DNA of 64,000 nt, from the NCBI GenBank assembly GCA_033026295.1, contig CM065179.1, positions 18,407,275-18,471,274 on the forward strand. The letters run 5' to 3'. A program made the translations under genes and the position numbers. The notes beneath the pieces are model-generated. The model made no database searches. It was given only the letters and a program-made list of their open reading frames with translations, and had not been told where the DNA came from. Positions 28,423-42,621 of the stretch are shown in pieces (position 1 is the stretch's first letter; each line of letters starts with the position of its first letter). This DNA is from Channa striata (taxonomy: Eukaryota > Chordata > Actinopteri > Anabantiformes > Channidae).

Positions 28423-31400
28423 CAGGACCACCTGTTTAAGTTGGATGGGTCTTTCATTGAGCCAGGTGGACAGAGTGGACATTGAGTGGACTTTGAGAGG
28501 ACATGTCTGCTGCGCTCTGGCCCTCTTCACTCTGTTTGAGGAGAGGAGAGAATGCCATAGATACTGGAGAACATATGCTGTCATGGCCATAAATTGGATG
28601 TGTTTTCATAAAAGCAGTTATTTAGGTTTAACCAGCAACAAAAACAATTAACTTTAAGGTCCAAATTTAGCTTTTCTTCATTCTGCTATATAACCACTTT
28701 TTATTGTGGGAGGAAATTTGCATATGATTTCATGAAAACATCTCTTTATTAAAGAAGTCCATGCCCCAGAAGTCAAGGTCGTGTTGTCCCAGGTGCTAAT
28801 AGTATTGCAGCCAGACCAATGCTGGATTAAAAAATAAGTTTAAATATTAAGAAATATTTCTTAATATATTGAAATATTGAGTAATAATATAGTAATCAAT
28901 CAAAAAGAATCAATTAAATGAATATGTTCCAATTTTGCCTTCATAAAATAGTGTTGACGTTCTTCAGTGGAGAAAATACAACACGTGAAGATGACAGTAA
29001 TGATTTTAAGCTTTTACATTTACTAAATGCACATCATTCCTAACTCCTAGGGGAGTAAAGTGTATTTAATGTTAAACTGCTCTTTATTTAATGCACACAA
29101 ACATCACTGTTTGTTTAAATAGAATAAAGAATTATGAAATCATTACCTTCTTGTACTAAAATGCCAAGTTACTTTTTGGCCTTCTTATACCTTCTCTTAT
29201 GCCTTCTAATATCATAAGCTAATTTTACCAGTCTGTCTCGGCCTCGTAAGCATTTTTTATTTTTCTTTTGTGTACAAAGGGAGTAAACATGGAGTGCAAT
29301 CTTGCTCAAACTCAGAGCTTCTGTTTTGGTTCTTTAGCTGCTAACAGAGATTCCACTCATCAAGTTCACATGGGTCTGGAGAAAATCTCATTAAAATTTT
29401 TTGAGCTTTTTCCCAAGGCTGTTAGACTGTTTATGAGAAAATTATGCCAATGTCTATCTTTAGAAACCACACTTCTGCCTAATTTTCTTTTGAATGCTTT
29501 GTTTTCTAATGCAAACTGATTTATCTATAAAAACTGTTTTGGCCAGTATATATTGTCAATCTACGTGTCTTAAGTTTCTTCTGATCTTGTTGCTCCTTGT
29601 TGCGTTCAGTTTAATCTCTAAATGCCAACTGTGGCCTCTCTCAGAGCTCATGTATGGAGGTGTACTCCCACAGTGCTCTTAAAATCCAAGGGCTGCTTAA
29701 TAAATCCAAATGCTGACTCATATTTGGCCCAGAAGCATATTTTCTGTATGAGTGTGTCTGACAGCTGTACTGACAAAACACTCATTTGTTGGTTTACAGT
29801 GTAGTGGGAGGGGTATTTTCAATATGTATAATTCAACAAACAGCATATTTCAGCTACACACACTCCCTCAGAGGTTCACCCAGGGGATCTGCGACCACAT
29901 TTATACTGTTAACACCATTCACTTTGTTGAGCTACGTCTGTTTTCTGCAACAACAAAAAACGGTTAGTGTAACATGTAGGCTATGTTTTCTCCAAAGCAT
30001 AGCAGTAATACTGTAATAATTGTATTTTCATGACACACAAATACAATATTCATGCATGTATGGCATTACATCTGGCCTCATATAGGCAGTTTTATTGACT
30101 TGAGCTGTAATTTCTTCGATTTATATCCAAGGAGCCAAAGAACAAAATATCCTGACATTTAGTCCCTTGAATGGATCAAGTTTAAAGGAAGTAGAATCCC
30201 GTGATTCCCACAGTGCAGATTACCTTGCTTCCAACTTCTACCACTGGTTTCTGTTGTAAAGTTTCCATTAACACTTTAGGCTCGTAGCCCAAAATGAGTA
30301 AATTCTGATGACATAACAATGACATCTTACATTTTTTAAAGTCAAAAAGCTTTCTCTAAAGAAAGTAAACTCACAGCTCACTCAGAATTCAAACCCATTT
30401 CAGTTTTCTTTGGTGTGGGAGGTATTTTTCTCTCGCTGTCCCTGCTTTGTTATCTTGTTCTCTTTTTATATTCTTGTTTTTCTACCCCATCATGAGTCAG
30501 ACAGATAGAGACAGTTAAACATGGATATACGCCACACACTAAACCAACACAAATGCCATCTCATTTTAACTCCTCTGGCGGAGTTGCTACCTCCTGCATC
30601 AAATTCATTCTTTGATATCAGTCAGCCCAAAGCGGGGCACCAGCAATGAAGCTGTCATGCTGTTTTATCCAGACAGACTCTTCTGCCCCAAATGTTGTCT
30701 GCCTCTAAAACCCCTGTAATCCAACACTGAAACTTGCCAGCTTCCCAGAAGCACAGCATCATATCACCTCTCCTCTGCCTTCCTCTCCTCACCTCTCACT
30801 CCTGGTTTCATCATTCCTCCTTTGTTGCTTTATTCTCTTCCATGTTTTTGAGCATCCCTCTATTTCCAGAGCGTCCCCCCACTTTTTGGACTTTCTCCTG
30901 GCTGCTTCCATTCAAGTCCCCTCCCCTCCACCGTGACCTCTTGCCAAGCCCCCTGGGACTCAGTCAGTTGTTGTGATGGCAGAGGATTGTGGGATACCAG
31001 CTGCAGTTTTAATGATTTTGCCCCCAGGCCAAGATCAGGCAGAAAAATACACTTAACATTTTTCAGCAGAATGAGAACTCTCACCCTTCCAACGCCTTTG
31101 TGAAATATCTGCCTGTGTGCTGATTTACATGTGAGTGTGTTTGTGCAAAAATATTCTGAGTGATATTAGATCACTGTTGGTCACTTTTTCATATTACGCC
31201 GGGTTTGTCTACAGATTTTGTAGCTACTAGAAAAAACAGCTGGTACATCAGTGCGAGCTGTGAAGATGGAAGCTCATCCAGCTCCATGTTCTCCTCCCTC
31301 TTCATGTCTCTCTCTGCTTCTTTACCCCCCATCTTTGCTCCGTACCCTGCCTCCCTCTCACAGCACAGGTTTGACAGCAGAACTGCAGCACGTCCTGCAA

Positions 31401-31656
31401 ACACATTGCAATTAGCATCATACGCTTCAGTGAATCCCAAACTGCTCGCTGATGAAGTTCAATCAGTTGGCTTTAATTATAACTTTCTAAGAAATGCCTC
31501 TAATCTCTCCAAAAGTTTGATCCTCTCAGGGGTTTGTTTAGTAACAAGCTGTGGCAAGTAGTTTGAAAAATCGCCAGTTGCAAAGTGCCGTGTGTGGGTG
31601 TTTGTTTGTATCTGACTGACACGCTCTCGCTCTCTCTCTCCTTAATCTCCCTTTAG

Positions 31657-31770
31657 ACATCGATGACTGCCAGTCTAACCCATGCCAGAACGGAGGAACC
31701 TGCATTGATGAGATCAACTCCTTTGTCTGTCTTTGTCTGCCCAGCTACGGTGGAGCTACTTGTGAGAAAG
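31657..31770 (+). CDS. ncan: Neurocan exon: second (calcium-binding type) EGF domain
   Basis: This exon encodes the second EGF-like module of the G3 domain. It is exactly 114 bases, phase 1 at both ends, between an acceptor CCCTTTAG and a donor GTACCA. Joined to the previous exon it reads Asp-Ile-Asp-Asp-Cys, the N-terminal calcium-ligand pattern of cbEGF domains. Later comes Cys-Ile-Asp-Glu-Ile-Asn-Ser-Phe-Val-Cys-Leu-Cys, which matches the C-x-D/N-x4-F/Y-x-C-x-C consensus for Asp/Asn beta-hydroxylation. All six cysteines are present. Calcium probably stiffens the junction with the lectin domain that follows. It covers about residues 40-77 of the part seen here. The donor GTACCA is weaker than the others. 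Confidence 0.94.
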
Positions 31771-34700
31771 GTACCAACATGCATGAAAGCACTGCTTTCT
31801 TGTTTTACTCATTGGCTCACTTCATGAGGGGATGAGTATCTGGTGGAGAAGGAGGGAGAAGCTGTGTGGAAAGAGGAGATGAAAAGGTGGAAAGACATTT
31901 AAGACGAGGCATTGAACGATGGGCTAAGATGGAGCACATGGGTGAGGCAAGATGAAGATGGAGAGGGTGATGAGATAATGAAAGGAGTGTGAGGAGGAGG
32001 TACAAGAGAATAGGATGAAGATCCTGATGTGGAGGAATAGAATAGATGTGGAGGAACAGAAAAAACAAGGGCGATGGAGGACAATCGGGTTAATGAGGAT
32101 GTGTAAATGGAAACAGAGGTGGTGGGAGAGAGAAGATGAGCCTATAGACAAAAGAAGTGGTGGAGGGGGGGCGTGTGGAAGTGTGGAATAATATATTGGA
32201 TTTATATAGAACACCTGTGTCCAGCTGGTTTCGTCTCTCATTACTGGAATTCCCCCGTGAGACAGGGGCTGTGAAGGAGGCTGTTCACAAACTGGATCTT
32301 ACATGATGACATGGCCAATGTGTCAGTGAGACAAAACACACAGAGGAATACCAACAGCTGTTGTAGATATGGTTGAATGTTTGGGTTTTCACTCATTTAA
32401 AAAAAAAAAAATGAGACTATTAAGAAAAAAAAGGCAAGCCAGGTTGGTTGAAAGGGATTTTCACATGAATTATACCATATGTCCACATGCAGCCAAGCGG
32501 TTTCCTGCTGTGTGAGCAAACACTGATCGATGTATGTTAAATAAACCCACAGGTCTAATGTTAGGAAGAGTTTGTTTTAGCTGAAGAATTTCCTATAGCA
32601 AAAAAGACTGTCCATTGCAAATATAAATAAATACATCTGCTTCGAAACTACAGATAAGACGTTCCTTACTAACTCCACCGCCTGAGACATCAAATTTCTC
32701 CGGTGTCAAAATAAACCAGTGATAGTTGTCTCAGCTAATAGTTATTTTGGCACATTTATTATCATGTGTGTTTAACAGTAAGTAAACAATTATACAAAGA
32801 GACAAAGAAATCAAGCCAGGGCATGTGTGGATGATGCTGTTTTCTCTGTTTTCCTGTGTGGGTGCCCAGAGTAGGAGGCAGCACAGTACAAAAATATGTG
32901 TTTATATTCCAGTGTAGTATGTGTTTTTCTTTTTCAAACCACTTTATACTCATACTCCTACAGTTTAACACAATTCTCTATGTTGCAGGCTCATTACTGT
33001 AGTTTAAATGCATTTAGGCTAATTATGTTTTCATTTTGCATCATTGCTCGCTGTTATGCACTTGCATGAGCAGTCACTTCTGACTGTCAGCTATGTGCGG
33101 CGTGTCAACGCCGACCGTACCGCTGTCATCTAACGTTAGTTCGCTGTCCTCACTCCCCACAACTGGCTCATTACGTGTTTGCTTACAGGCAGGTCTGTGT
33201 TCAGCAAGAGGCAGGACTAGGGGAGGCCACAGGGCAGCAGCTCCTGACAACTTTTGCATGAACTACTAGAGTTTTTAATGATGAAGTTATTTTTAAAAAT
33301 CATTTATATTACTAATCTGTCCAAAAATGTATAAAAAAGAACAACCTTTTAAATGGATAATGAAAAAATTCATGAAAAAGGCAAAATCAGGGACTTCCAG
33401 AATTGGGTGGTGGTGGTGCAGTCTCTCTCTAATTCAAATTAAACTTTTATAAGGGCCTAATTAGACCTGAAGAGAGTTGAACTGCTGCTGACATTGAAAA
33501 CTGTTTTGCACATTCAAGTTAACGCTTATTATTTTCATTATGTAGTTTTTTATTTATTTTTTATTACTCTTGAAGTTAGATGGTAATGTAATCTTTTAAT
33601 TATATTAACATGATTTTGTGTCCAGCAAGCTTCGCACAGAAACGATGGTAGAAATGTACTGTTATATTTTAGTTTAAGAGCCTCTACTTCTGCAATTTTT
33701 CCTCATTCAAAGAAGTTCAATCAGTACTTCTACATTTTCTTCATACGACTGCTGTATCTGTATTTCTAGTTGTGTAACGAATGTGTGTGTAAATTCACTT
33801 TTGTCTGAAACAAATATACAGGAATACGGTGGTCACACAATAACTGTGCCTGTGCAGTTTCCTCTGTAAGTAGCAGAGTTGGTGACTGAAGGATGCAAAC
33901 ACATGTTTAAAATAGCACAATTATATATGAGGGAATGAAAACTGAACGAAAGAGAGATAATAAGACATTTATTTAGTGTAAGTGGGGAGAGTGAGAAAAG
34001 GGAAGAAGTGGAGGACAGTTTCGGACTTTGCGGGTCCAGTTGAACCTTTGACCTTGTGGATTTGTAACTTTTTCTTTTTGTCTGATTCCAATGTCTCGCC
34101 CTCCTACTGTATTTAGTGCTTTGGTCTGGTTTGATCTGGGACTGAAGACAGCGTAATCAATAGACAGTCCAGGGAGCGAGAACGATGCCAGACAAAAAGA
34201 ATAAAGCAGAATCACTGGAATAGTGGAAATTGCACTAGTTTTGGCAGGATCTGACATAGAAAAATGACATGTTAGTGGAACTAAAAATCCAAGCTCTAAA
34301 TTCTCTTTGCACTTTACTGTGTGTGCCCTGGCTCAGCCTCACACATCAGCCACTGACTCTAAACTGTCACATTTCTGCTTCAGTTGACTTGTGGAAAAGC
34401 TTCTCGCTTGCTCATCCGATTCATTGCCTTTGTTTACATCTCCCTGCAAACATCTGTTACTAAATTTTCTATCCCAGACTTTGAATGTGGACCTGACCAG
34501 GGCCGTACAGCTAAATCTGAGGAGTCACAATATGATTAACTGGGAAGGAATGAGGAAAAAAAGTGCCTTTCTGGAACAAGGTCACATGTCTTCAGGTTTG
34601 ATTAAGTGATCGTGTTTTTTTTTTTTTACATTTCTGGTGGAAAAAAGTAGGAAAATGATGATCATGATGTCATACTATCTTGGGTGTGAAGACTGACTGC

Positions 34701-37700
34701 GTTTTTAAAAGGAATAAGAACAATGAGTTATGATGAGTAATTATCAGGGACTGAAGCTGCATTCTGTTACATTATGGGAAATGCAGGATCAGGTCATTTT
34801 GAAGCTTGACCATTGTTAGGCACTAAAATTCAGAATATCTGCTCTTCTACTTCTACTTTACTTTTTAAGTGTTGTCTTCATGTTTCACTGCACTAAATAT
34901 TACTTTGGTAACTGCTTTTTGTGTTTTTTCTTTTAATAGAAAAATTTAATTCAGCTAAAATATCAGATGTTGCAAGACAGCATCCAGTTTTCTATCTAGA
35001 TGGATCCAGACTAAAGTATAATTAAACTTTATTCTTACCATCTTAAGGCATTCATAGAACATAGTTAGTGTTAGAGAGCAATTGTGGTCTGGCCTAATAG
35101 AAAAAAACTGTGACTTTACATACAGTGTGTTTATTCACTTTTAAACAAAGATCTTCCCTTAACCAAAGGGCTTTTCATGCCTAAATTTAACAACACGTGT
35201 GAATATGATAACCACCTTTTTGCAGCTGTGTTTTTTCTATTTGCAGTTGCAGTTTAGCTTCTTATAAATGTAATTTTTTGAGACAGTGTTTCCCACACAC
35301 GCACACACACGTCAACACAGCATGCCTCTATTTTCTCTGGAATTGTGTGCACAATTCCTCTCCTGCTGAGTTGCTGTCTTCATGGCTGATTGGGAGCAGC
35401 AGGCCTGATTGTGTAAATCTAAAGTCTCTGTTTTGCTGTCGCTTTTATCTCTCACCACTCTGTGCTCGCAGAAATATAGGATTCAGCTGTGAAAAGTACA
35501 ATTCACAACAGGCGTCGCCGTGCCATTTCAGTGTGATCTCAGTTTGATATCCAGAGGGAGGTCTGAACTGCGACATGAACGGTGGAAATGAACTCATTCG
35601 TTCCGCCGAGACTTCCATCCATTTAAATGTCATCCAATTGGTCCCTGTCTCAGTAAAGGGGCCCCGTTCTTTCTGTCTCATTTGCTGTGTGTACTTTAGA
35701 GCGCATGTCTGTGCATGTTCAGGTGTATGTGTTGGTAGCTAACAGCTTCAGATGCTCGGTAGATCCAGTCAACTGCTGGGTCCCTCTGGCCTGTTACCAT
35801 GGTGATCCCCTCCGAGAGTCAATAATAGTAAGTTGACGGGGATGAAGTCCTCCAGTGACTATAGTGACAGAAACGGGGAAATGACATTTCACAGCCTTAT
35901 TCACAGGTCAGTTTTTTTATTGTTATGAAGTGTAGTATAAATCATTTTTTGCTCTGGAATGTATTTTGAAACCCAAGACTTTAAGTAATTAACCATAAAT
36001 TAATGATGCATTTCTGTGATTAAGAAATGTTTAAACTTACTTAAATTATCAACAATGTATGTATAACAAAAAAATGCTTGTGTCCTCACTTTTGAAATTT
36101 TTGTTCAATAGTTCTAGTTCTATAGCACTAGTAAACGGATATTTGTTTGAAACAACAGCCAGTTGTGATTTGTGTAATATTGACATCAGTCAGCGCCTTC
36201 ACTCATCTCAACCCAGACAGAGTTTGTCCTGCAGTTTTTCTTTGGCTCACTGCCTAATCAGCAGAAGCTGAATTTTTCTTCCTCAGCCTTAGAGAAGTGA
36301 AATGTGACAGCGAAAGCATTTGCTGGTTTCTTCTCATCAGCTTCTTTCCTCCAGTCTGTCTTTTTATCCACCATTCATCTCCCCCTCCGTCTTTCTAGGG
36401 AGAAAAACGACATAATGTGTACGAGTGAGAGTGTGGATTTGTTACTTTGCTCTTCCACTACTGTAGACACCTCTGTTTCACGTTGCCTTCCTGTTTCTTC
36501 TTCATTTCCCTCCCTACCTTTGTGCTGTCACTCCCTGCTCTTCTTGCATCTTTTTGTGCCTCTCATCTCTGGTGCACTGCAGGAGTCTTTCTCATGCTTT
36601 GTGAGTGTGTTTGCGTATTTGCATCTGTGTGTCGCTGTGCAAGTGCATTTATATCAGTGTGTTTGCTTGAGCCACATCTGATTTTTTGCATTGCATTGAC
36701 TCTCTCTCTCTCTCTCAAACAGACGCACGCACATGCATGTGTGTGTTAACCCTTAAAAGTGACTTGAAGAAAATGAGAATCAGCCTAAAAATCTAATTGG
36801 TCCCTGCAAAGTCAGAAATAGACAGAACATGGGCAAACGTAACACATTTCTTTATTTTCTTTTCTACTGTAGTTGCACACTGATACTGCACATTACATGC
36901 CGCACATGCCTTCCACATATCAAAAGATTTCTCTCGTCTCTGTTTATTCAACAGCAGCTGGGATGGAATTTGAACACTACAACTCTCAAGAAGTGAAATT
37001 ACAGTGGTGCGAAAGAACTTGTAGTTACAGAACAACCAGCTTAATAAAACAATCTAATCCACAGGAAAGAGGTTCACACTCGCTCTCTTTCCTTGTTTCT
37101 CTCACTCTCTGTTTTGTACCAGAACAAACAATCTACAATTAGAAGACTAAAAGCCAGTGGAAAAAGGATTGTGTAACTAATTAATCCCACGGTGTGCGGC
37201 TGCTGGTTTGTTATCCGTGAGAAATGAGTTTGGTGCCACCCTAAACTCACAGAAAAGGCCAACTAGGAGTCACTTACATGTCATTCATCTTCTCCAGCAT
37301 CCCTTCCGCACCTCACCAATATTCCATACATCACAGCCTTAATATGTATTACCTTTGTCTTTGTTTAGACATGCTACATCCCTCAAAAGGCTGCGCAGAT
37401 GTTACGGGAAAGCATGGCTGGCATCTAATGGTTGAGCAGGGGCTGACAGACAGGCAGGCATGTCAATGAGTTCATCTCGGAAGTGTGTTGCTGAAGTTTG
37501 CATGCTTCAGAAAGTCAGAGAGGCCGTGATACACCACGACTATCCATTGAAAACAATGTACTGTATACGGAGCAGAAGTCAAATCGTTCCAGGCGAGAGT
37601 CCCACCACTGTCATGCACATTTTCAAACACACACAATACATGTGCATGCACAGACACACAGTGGTAAGTTGCACTTGACAGGGAAACAAAAACTCGACAG

Positions 37701-40520
37701 CATTACAAGGAACCTAAAGCAGAGTCGAGCACAACCCCCCCACCCCAGCCCCCACCCCCAGCCCCCCTAAAAGAGCACGGTGGGTGAATCTAGGGCAGAC
37801 AGCTACGAAGCCTTTGAGTATGTCGACGCCAACAGCAACACCATTGTAGCAGATTGGAAGCAAGCAGCCGGCGATGTAGTGTAGCCTCCACACTGAGACT
37901 AATGAGGAGGAGAGGAGACTGAGCTGACTAACAGCAGTGGGAAGTGCTTCAGAAAGCAGCAGATGCAGTCCTTCTGTCACTCTGTCACTGCACCATCTTC
38001 CTAACTATTCTACTCAAACTTATCCACTTTATTCTGTCTATGGTTTACAACATGTGTGTTCGGTAATTTGGCTGTGATGTAGGATCAGTAAGACGACGTA
38101 TTGACTGATTTCTATAATGCACATTCAGTTGCACATTATAGAAAGTGTGGGCAAAATGAGTGTCCTCTGTCTTTGGTGAACTTTGGTGTTCAGGTGGAGC
38201 AGGTTTCATAAAGAATTGTTTCAGCTCCAGAGGGAGCTGTGCAAATGTCCTCCAGGGACGTCTGCAGACTCAGCATCGGTTAGGTCTGAAGACTACAAGT
38301 TTGAAAAAAAGGAATAGAGTTAGAAAGAAGTGAGCTCACCAGGCCTCTACCAGGCGGCAAGACTGGGGCCACAGTAGCTGCCGCTAGCATTACACACACA
38401 TTCAAGACCACAGAAATCCTCCAGATTCATATGTTGTTTTTCCATGGCGTCTAGAACTATGCTGTTAGGGTTAAAAAGACTATTTGGTTTATTTCTGTCT
38501 TCATCAGTTACAATAATAAACATGTGGTTGAGGTTAAGGAAAAATTGTGGCCATGCTTTAACAAGAACAACAGAAAAAGGAACATTGTTGACTTGTGGTT
38601 GGAAACTGGACCCGTGCATCCATTCATGCACACATTTACTCGCTGTGTAACAGCTTCACCTAACCTCCTCCTTTGCCCAGACATTCAGATTCTGCTCAAC
38701 ATCAGGTTTTATCACTGATGTTGTTGTTCTTCCTTAAGACGAAAATCCAGACTGAAATGTCAGCAGCCAAGTTGCACAGTGGTGGATGATACTTTAGGTT
38801 CTACTCCATCACGTTTAATGTCCTATATTTATGGATTAGGGTTTAATCACACCAAAACTCTCAAAAATTGATTTAACATATATAGACATTTTGAACAATT
38901 AGATGCCACTTTTTTTTTTTTGCAACAATTTTTTGGATTGAATCTTTGTGTCATGTCATGTAAAAGTTGTGTTGTATGCATTCTTAAGTGAAATACAGCT
39001 GAAGTAGCAAATTCCGGTTTACACCAGTTTTCAGCCATTATAGGTAATGTCATCCTTATCATGTCTGTGCCTCTGGAGCAGTGGCTTATTGGTCAATTAG
39101 ATATTTCACACTGAGCATATGTCCTCTCTCCACTCTTGTTAAGCCACAGCACACTGAGCAACTTATGGTCTGCAAACTGTTTTTATTACTCAGCATCAGT
39201 TCTCAGACACTGAGAAGGAAGGAGTGAAGTTGCCAACTTTGCTACGATGCTTCTCTGTCCCGTCCCTGGCTGTGCCGTGGCTCTCTAAACTGGCAACTCA
39301 GCATAAAGCTTGGCTCAAAATTAATTTTTGTGCATCCTCCGGGTCTTTAGAGGCTATTAATGCTAATGAAGATTCATGCATTCTAATAACATGTCAAGAG
39401 GGACACGTGCCAAGACTGAGAAAAGAGGGAGCTGGAGCTTGGTTTGCCTCGCCCACGGTGGTCTCCTGATGTAAAAACCCCCCATTCAGACAGACACTAA
39501 ACGCACGCACAGGCAGGTACACACTTAAAATATCTCCCAGGTTTTGCCTAAGCCCAGCAGAGGCTATTTAAATGGAATCACAACAAGGCTTCGCTCTCAC
39601 TCCATATGCTATTGTGTTCAACGCTTGCCAGCTCTGTCTCCAAACAGAAAAGCTGCGGAGATGAGGATGTAATTCATTCACATTCAAGGTGCTTAATTAA
39701 ACAATGTTCCTGAAGCAACTGTCATTCTCTGTTTCCTGACTGCTAGGAAGTTTATTCAGAGGAGAAAGAAAGAAGAAAGAAAAGAAGGAACAGAAGCATC
39801 AGAGCAGGTGTTACGCTAGATGAAAAGGGAGAAAGAGAGGCCCTGTGTTTCTCTGCTGGGCATTAATGAACAGTTCTGATGGAAAGTTGCAAAACACTAC
39901 TTTGAGCTGCGCTAGCGGTGCAGTGCTAGAAAATTGTTCTGTGATAACAAAGTTATGAATTATGGTTTATACAGTTTCACTCCCTTTCATTTGCTGTTCA
40001 CTTCCCTCACTCAACACTTTACAGCTGCCTTTCCGGAAAGTCAGGAACCTAACGTGGAACCTTGCTGAGTTTGGTTCCTGCCCACCCAACTGCCTAAAGA
40101 GCTCTCTACTTTTGGGGGAATTTATATATAATAAATGTAGCTGACTGCTCATTCAGACTTGCTACTATCAGTATATAGAAAAAAAAATGGAAATTCTTGT
40201 AATGCTGGTACAGTAAGCATTTAAGAAAAGTTGTGCAGCTGAATTCCCAACCTGTCGAGTAAATGATGCGGAGAGAGTGTGAACAGGAAATGCTCATAAT
40301 TGTTTTAGTAACATTTATGTAGGAAATCAGAAAAATTTGCATCATTGCTATGGAGACAAGCCACTGGTGTTCTGGCTCAGTCTTTTTGTTTTGTTTTGTC
40401 TTTGGTCACTTCAAACAGAATATTAACATTTAAAGTTGTGTTGTCAGCTTTAGAGAGCTAGTCAGGCGCAGTGAAAGGACGCTTCACAGATACTGAACTC
40501 GCTCTTTTTGGGTACACGTA

Positions 40521-40640
40521 CGTGAATGCCATTAAACCTCCCTGTGACTTCCCTACATTAAAATATCGCTTTACTTCTAGCTGAAAAACACCTCCAGATG
40601 ACATCACATGGAGGAGCCGTCCCTCCGTTTTAAAAGCATT
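40521..40640 (+). repeat. Copy of a dispersed repeat (single arm of the 43.2 kb palindrome)
   Basis: The stretch matches the left arm of the palindrome at 43246-43550 over roughly 100 bases. Shared landmarks are ATTAAAC, TGACTTCCCT, ATTAAAATAT and the CTCCAGATGACATCA-type segment, in the same order. The two copies differ by many substitutions. Only one arm is clear here. Confidence 0.6.
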
Positions 40641-40839
40641 ATTGTATGTTTACACTCTAAACTGAAGCTATAGAAAGCAAGTTGACAATTGGTAAAGTTG
40701 CTTTTAAGGAGACGCAACCGTCCATCTGCTGTTTGTGGCTGTGATCTGCATCAGCTTACGCTTGTTTTGTAAGTTTATTCACATTTTTGTTGTTTTTGTT
40801 TTTATGCAGTAAAAAGTGAAAGTAGAAAAAAGAAACAGC

Positions 40840-41250
40840 TGACTTCTGTTGTTGGAAACAGCCCCCACGAGAGCAGTGAGAATGAACTAAAACAATATAG
40901 CTGCAGCCCATAAAAACGAAACACAGAGCTGAAAGATGCTATAAAGCAGGCAAACTGCGGACTCAGGTGATAAATCTCCGTGGATTTGTTGCTGCATGTG
41001 ACCCCTTTTACATACACGTAGTGATTTGAGCCATTGTTGCCATAAAAAAATATTGACTGTAGCAGCTTTAAAAAAGTGAATGTGAAGTGAAGGTTTATGC
41101 CTCTGTGACATTTTTTTTCTACCAGTGACAAATTGTGAGCTGCTTTGAGGGCACATCTGCAGCAGGTGTATTCACTTATGTGCTTATCGCCCACTGATGC
41201 ACTGTGTGTGCAATAAGACTGTAAAAGATCCCAACAATGAAAATAAGTGA
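40840..41250. repeat. Probable unclassified dispersed fish repeat
   Basis: The segment contains GGTGATAAATCTCCGTGGAT, GTGATTTGAGCCATTGTTGC and AAAATATTGACTGTAGCAGC. I recall these as parts of a common interspersed repeat in spiny-rayed fishes. It may form one composite unit with the repeat arm just upstream. The class is unknown and no terminal repeats were found. A 154-codon open frame on the minus strand here lacks domain features and is judged non-coding. Confidence 0.35.
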
Positions 41251-41800
41251 ATATGAACTGTACCAACTGAGTGCGTTTCTTACCTTATTCTCCACTAAAA
41301 CACCTTGTCAAAACACATAAACCAGACTGTCTGTGAACATGCTGTTTGAGTTTTATTCTATAGTATTTATTGTAAAGCTGTGGGCTACCCTCATTTTTAC
41401 CATGGTTCCCTCCATCAGCATTTATCTGCAAAGACACATCTATGGGCTAATTATGCAGAATGATCCTTTAGACTGGCATCAGTCATTCATGTTGATCTCT
41501 ATAGCTTTCCAGCGTATCATTCATTACTCCTAATTGTGAGAATCACACTATTAGGATGTTCCATTAATCAACATTGTGCTCGTTATAACCATTAATAATT
41601 TCACAGGCCTTTGCACATCCTCCTCACATTCTCACCTTTTGTCACTGGCTATCAGCAAAGATTCTCTCTCATCTCTCTCTTTATGTCTCTCTCTCTCTCT
41701 CCACTCCCGCTTCTTTCTGGACTGCTGTCTTCTGCCCTCTTGTAAATGGCATGCAGAGCTGTCAGCCTTCAAAGAGTCACACAGGGAGGAGGCAAAATGG

Positions 41801-41801
<1 letters not shown>

Positions 41802-41833
<32 letters not shown>
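41802..41833. repeat. (CA)16 microsatellite
   Basis: A CA run of about 32 bases, shortly downstream of a CTCTCT-rich tract at about 41660-41700. Confidence 0.95.
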
Positions 41834-41837
<4 letters not shown>

Positions 41838-42564
41838 CAAACACATGCCGTTTCATCATTCAGACGATCTAAAAAAGCAGAGCAGCAGAAATATCAATTG
41901 GCGATGGGGATAAATGACCCAATCAGTCAGTTGGAAGTGTATGGCCTTTCATATCCTAACTGCCATTCACCAAAGACTGTGGGAATATTAACCGCCGAAA
42001 CATACCCCCTACCTCTCTCTGTCTCAAAGAGGGAAAACGGGAGAAGGAAGACTACTTGAATAACGTCTAAATATTTGAAGAGGTTGATGTGATGTCGGGC
42101 TTTGAGCGTCACTGTCAGCGAGTGGGAGAAGGAATCAGCAGAGACTAGGTTACAGATCTGAGAAGGAGAAAACATGCCTGTTTATTTTTGATCTCTCGTC
42201 TTTCTTTTTCTCTTTCCACATCCATTTGTCTGTTTCTTTGACTCTTTCATTTTCCTGTTCTGCCTTTCTCTGCCTTTTCTGTCCTCCCACTCTCTCCTAC
42301 TATGTTTGATGTGCTTAGCTTGTCTTTAGTTTTTTTTTTTTCCTTCTTCCTTGGACATCGTGTGTGTGTAAATCCTAAGTGAAAATCACAGCAAGTCTAC
42401 AATTGTGTGTGTAATTTCTGTTAAACCCACCGATAAAAGCTTTAGTGTTGTGAGCACTAGTCTTATACTTACAAACACAATATCTGGGCTGACTGCCAAT
42501 ACAGACCCCACAGCAGAACATTGCTATTCAATAAAAGCATGCATTTTTAATTTTTTATGTGCAT

Positions 42565-42568
<4 letters not shown>

Positions 42569-42620
<52 letters not shown>
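42569..42620. repeat. (GT)26 microsatellite
   Basis: A perfect GT run of about 52 bases, the longest simple repeat in the window. It creates a spurious Val/Cys open frame on the + strand and a His/Thr one on the minus strand. Confidence 0.97.

Positions 42621-42621
<1 letters not shown>

Larger units (their letters stand above)
10854..31656 (+). other. ncan: Intron between EGF1 and EGF2 (20.8 kb)
   Basis: The intron begins GTGAGT and ends CTTTAG. It contains several microsatellites, a V-SINE copy near 14.0 kb, a minus-strand 3' fragment of a similar element near 26.4 kb, a tRNA-derived SINE near 20.7 kb, and a fish-type TGTGAGGACA repeat near 19.3-19.55 kb. It also has a pyrimidine-rich tract at about 16440-16740, a purine-rich tract at about 22050-22340, and a GC-richer, CpG-containing patch at about 23080-23660. 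No further exon is needed, because EGF1 and EGF2 join in phase 1. No embedded gene could be supported. Confidence 0.85.

Noticed and set aside
31160..31561. 133-codon + strand frame just before the EGF2 exon
   Set aside because: It is Ser-rich from pyrimidine-rich intron sequence and out of phase with EGF2. EGF1 and EGF2 join directly without it.
40802..41266. 154-codon minus-strand frame
   Set aside because: It coincides with a probable dispersed repeat and is Phe/Ser-rich without domain features.
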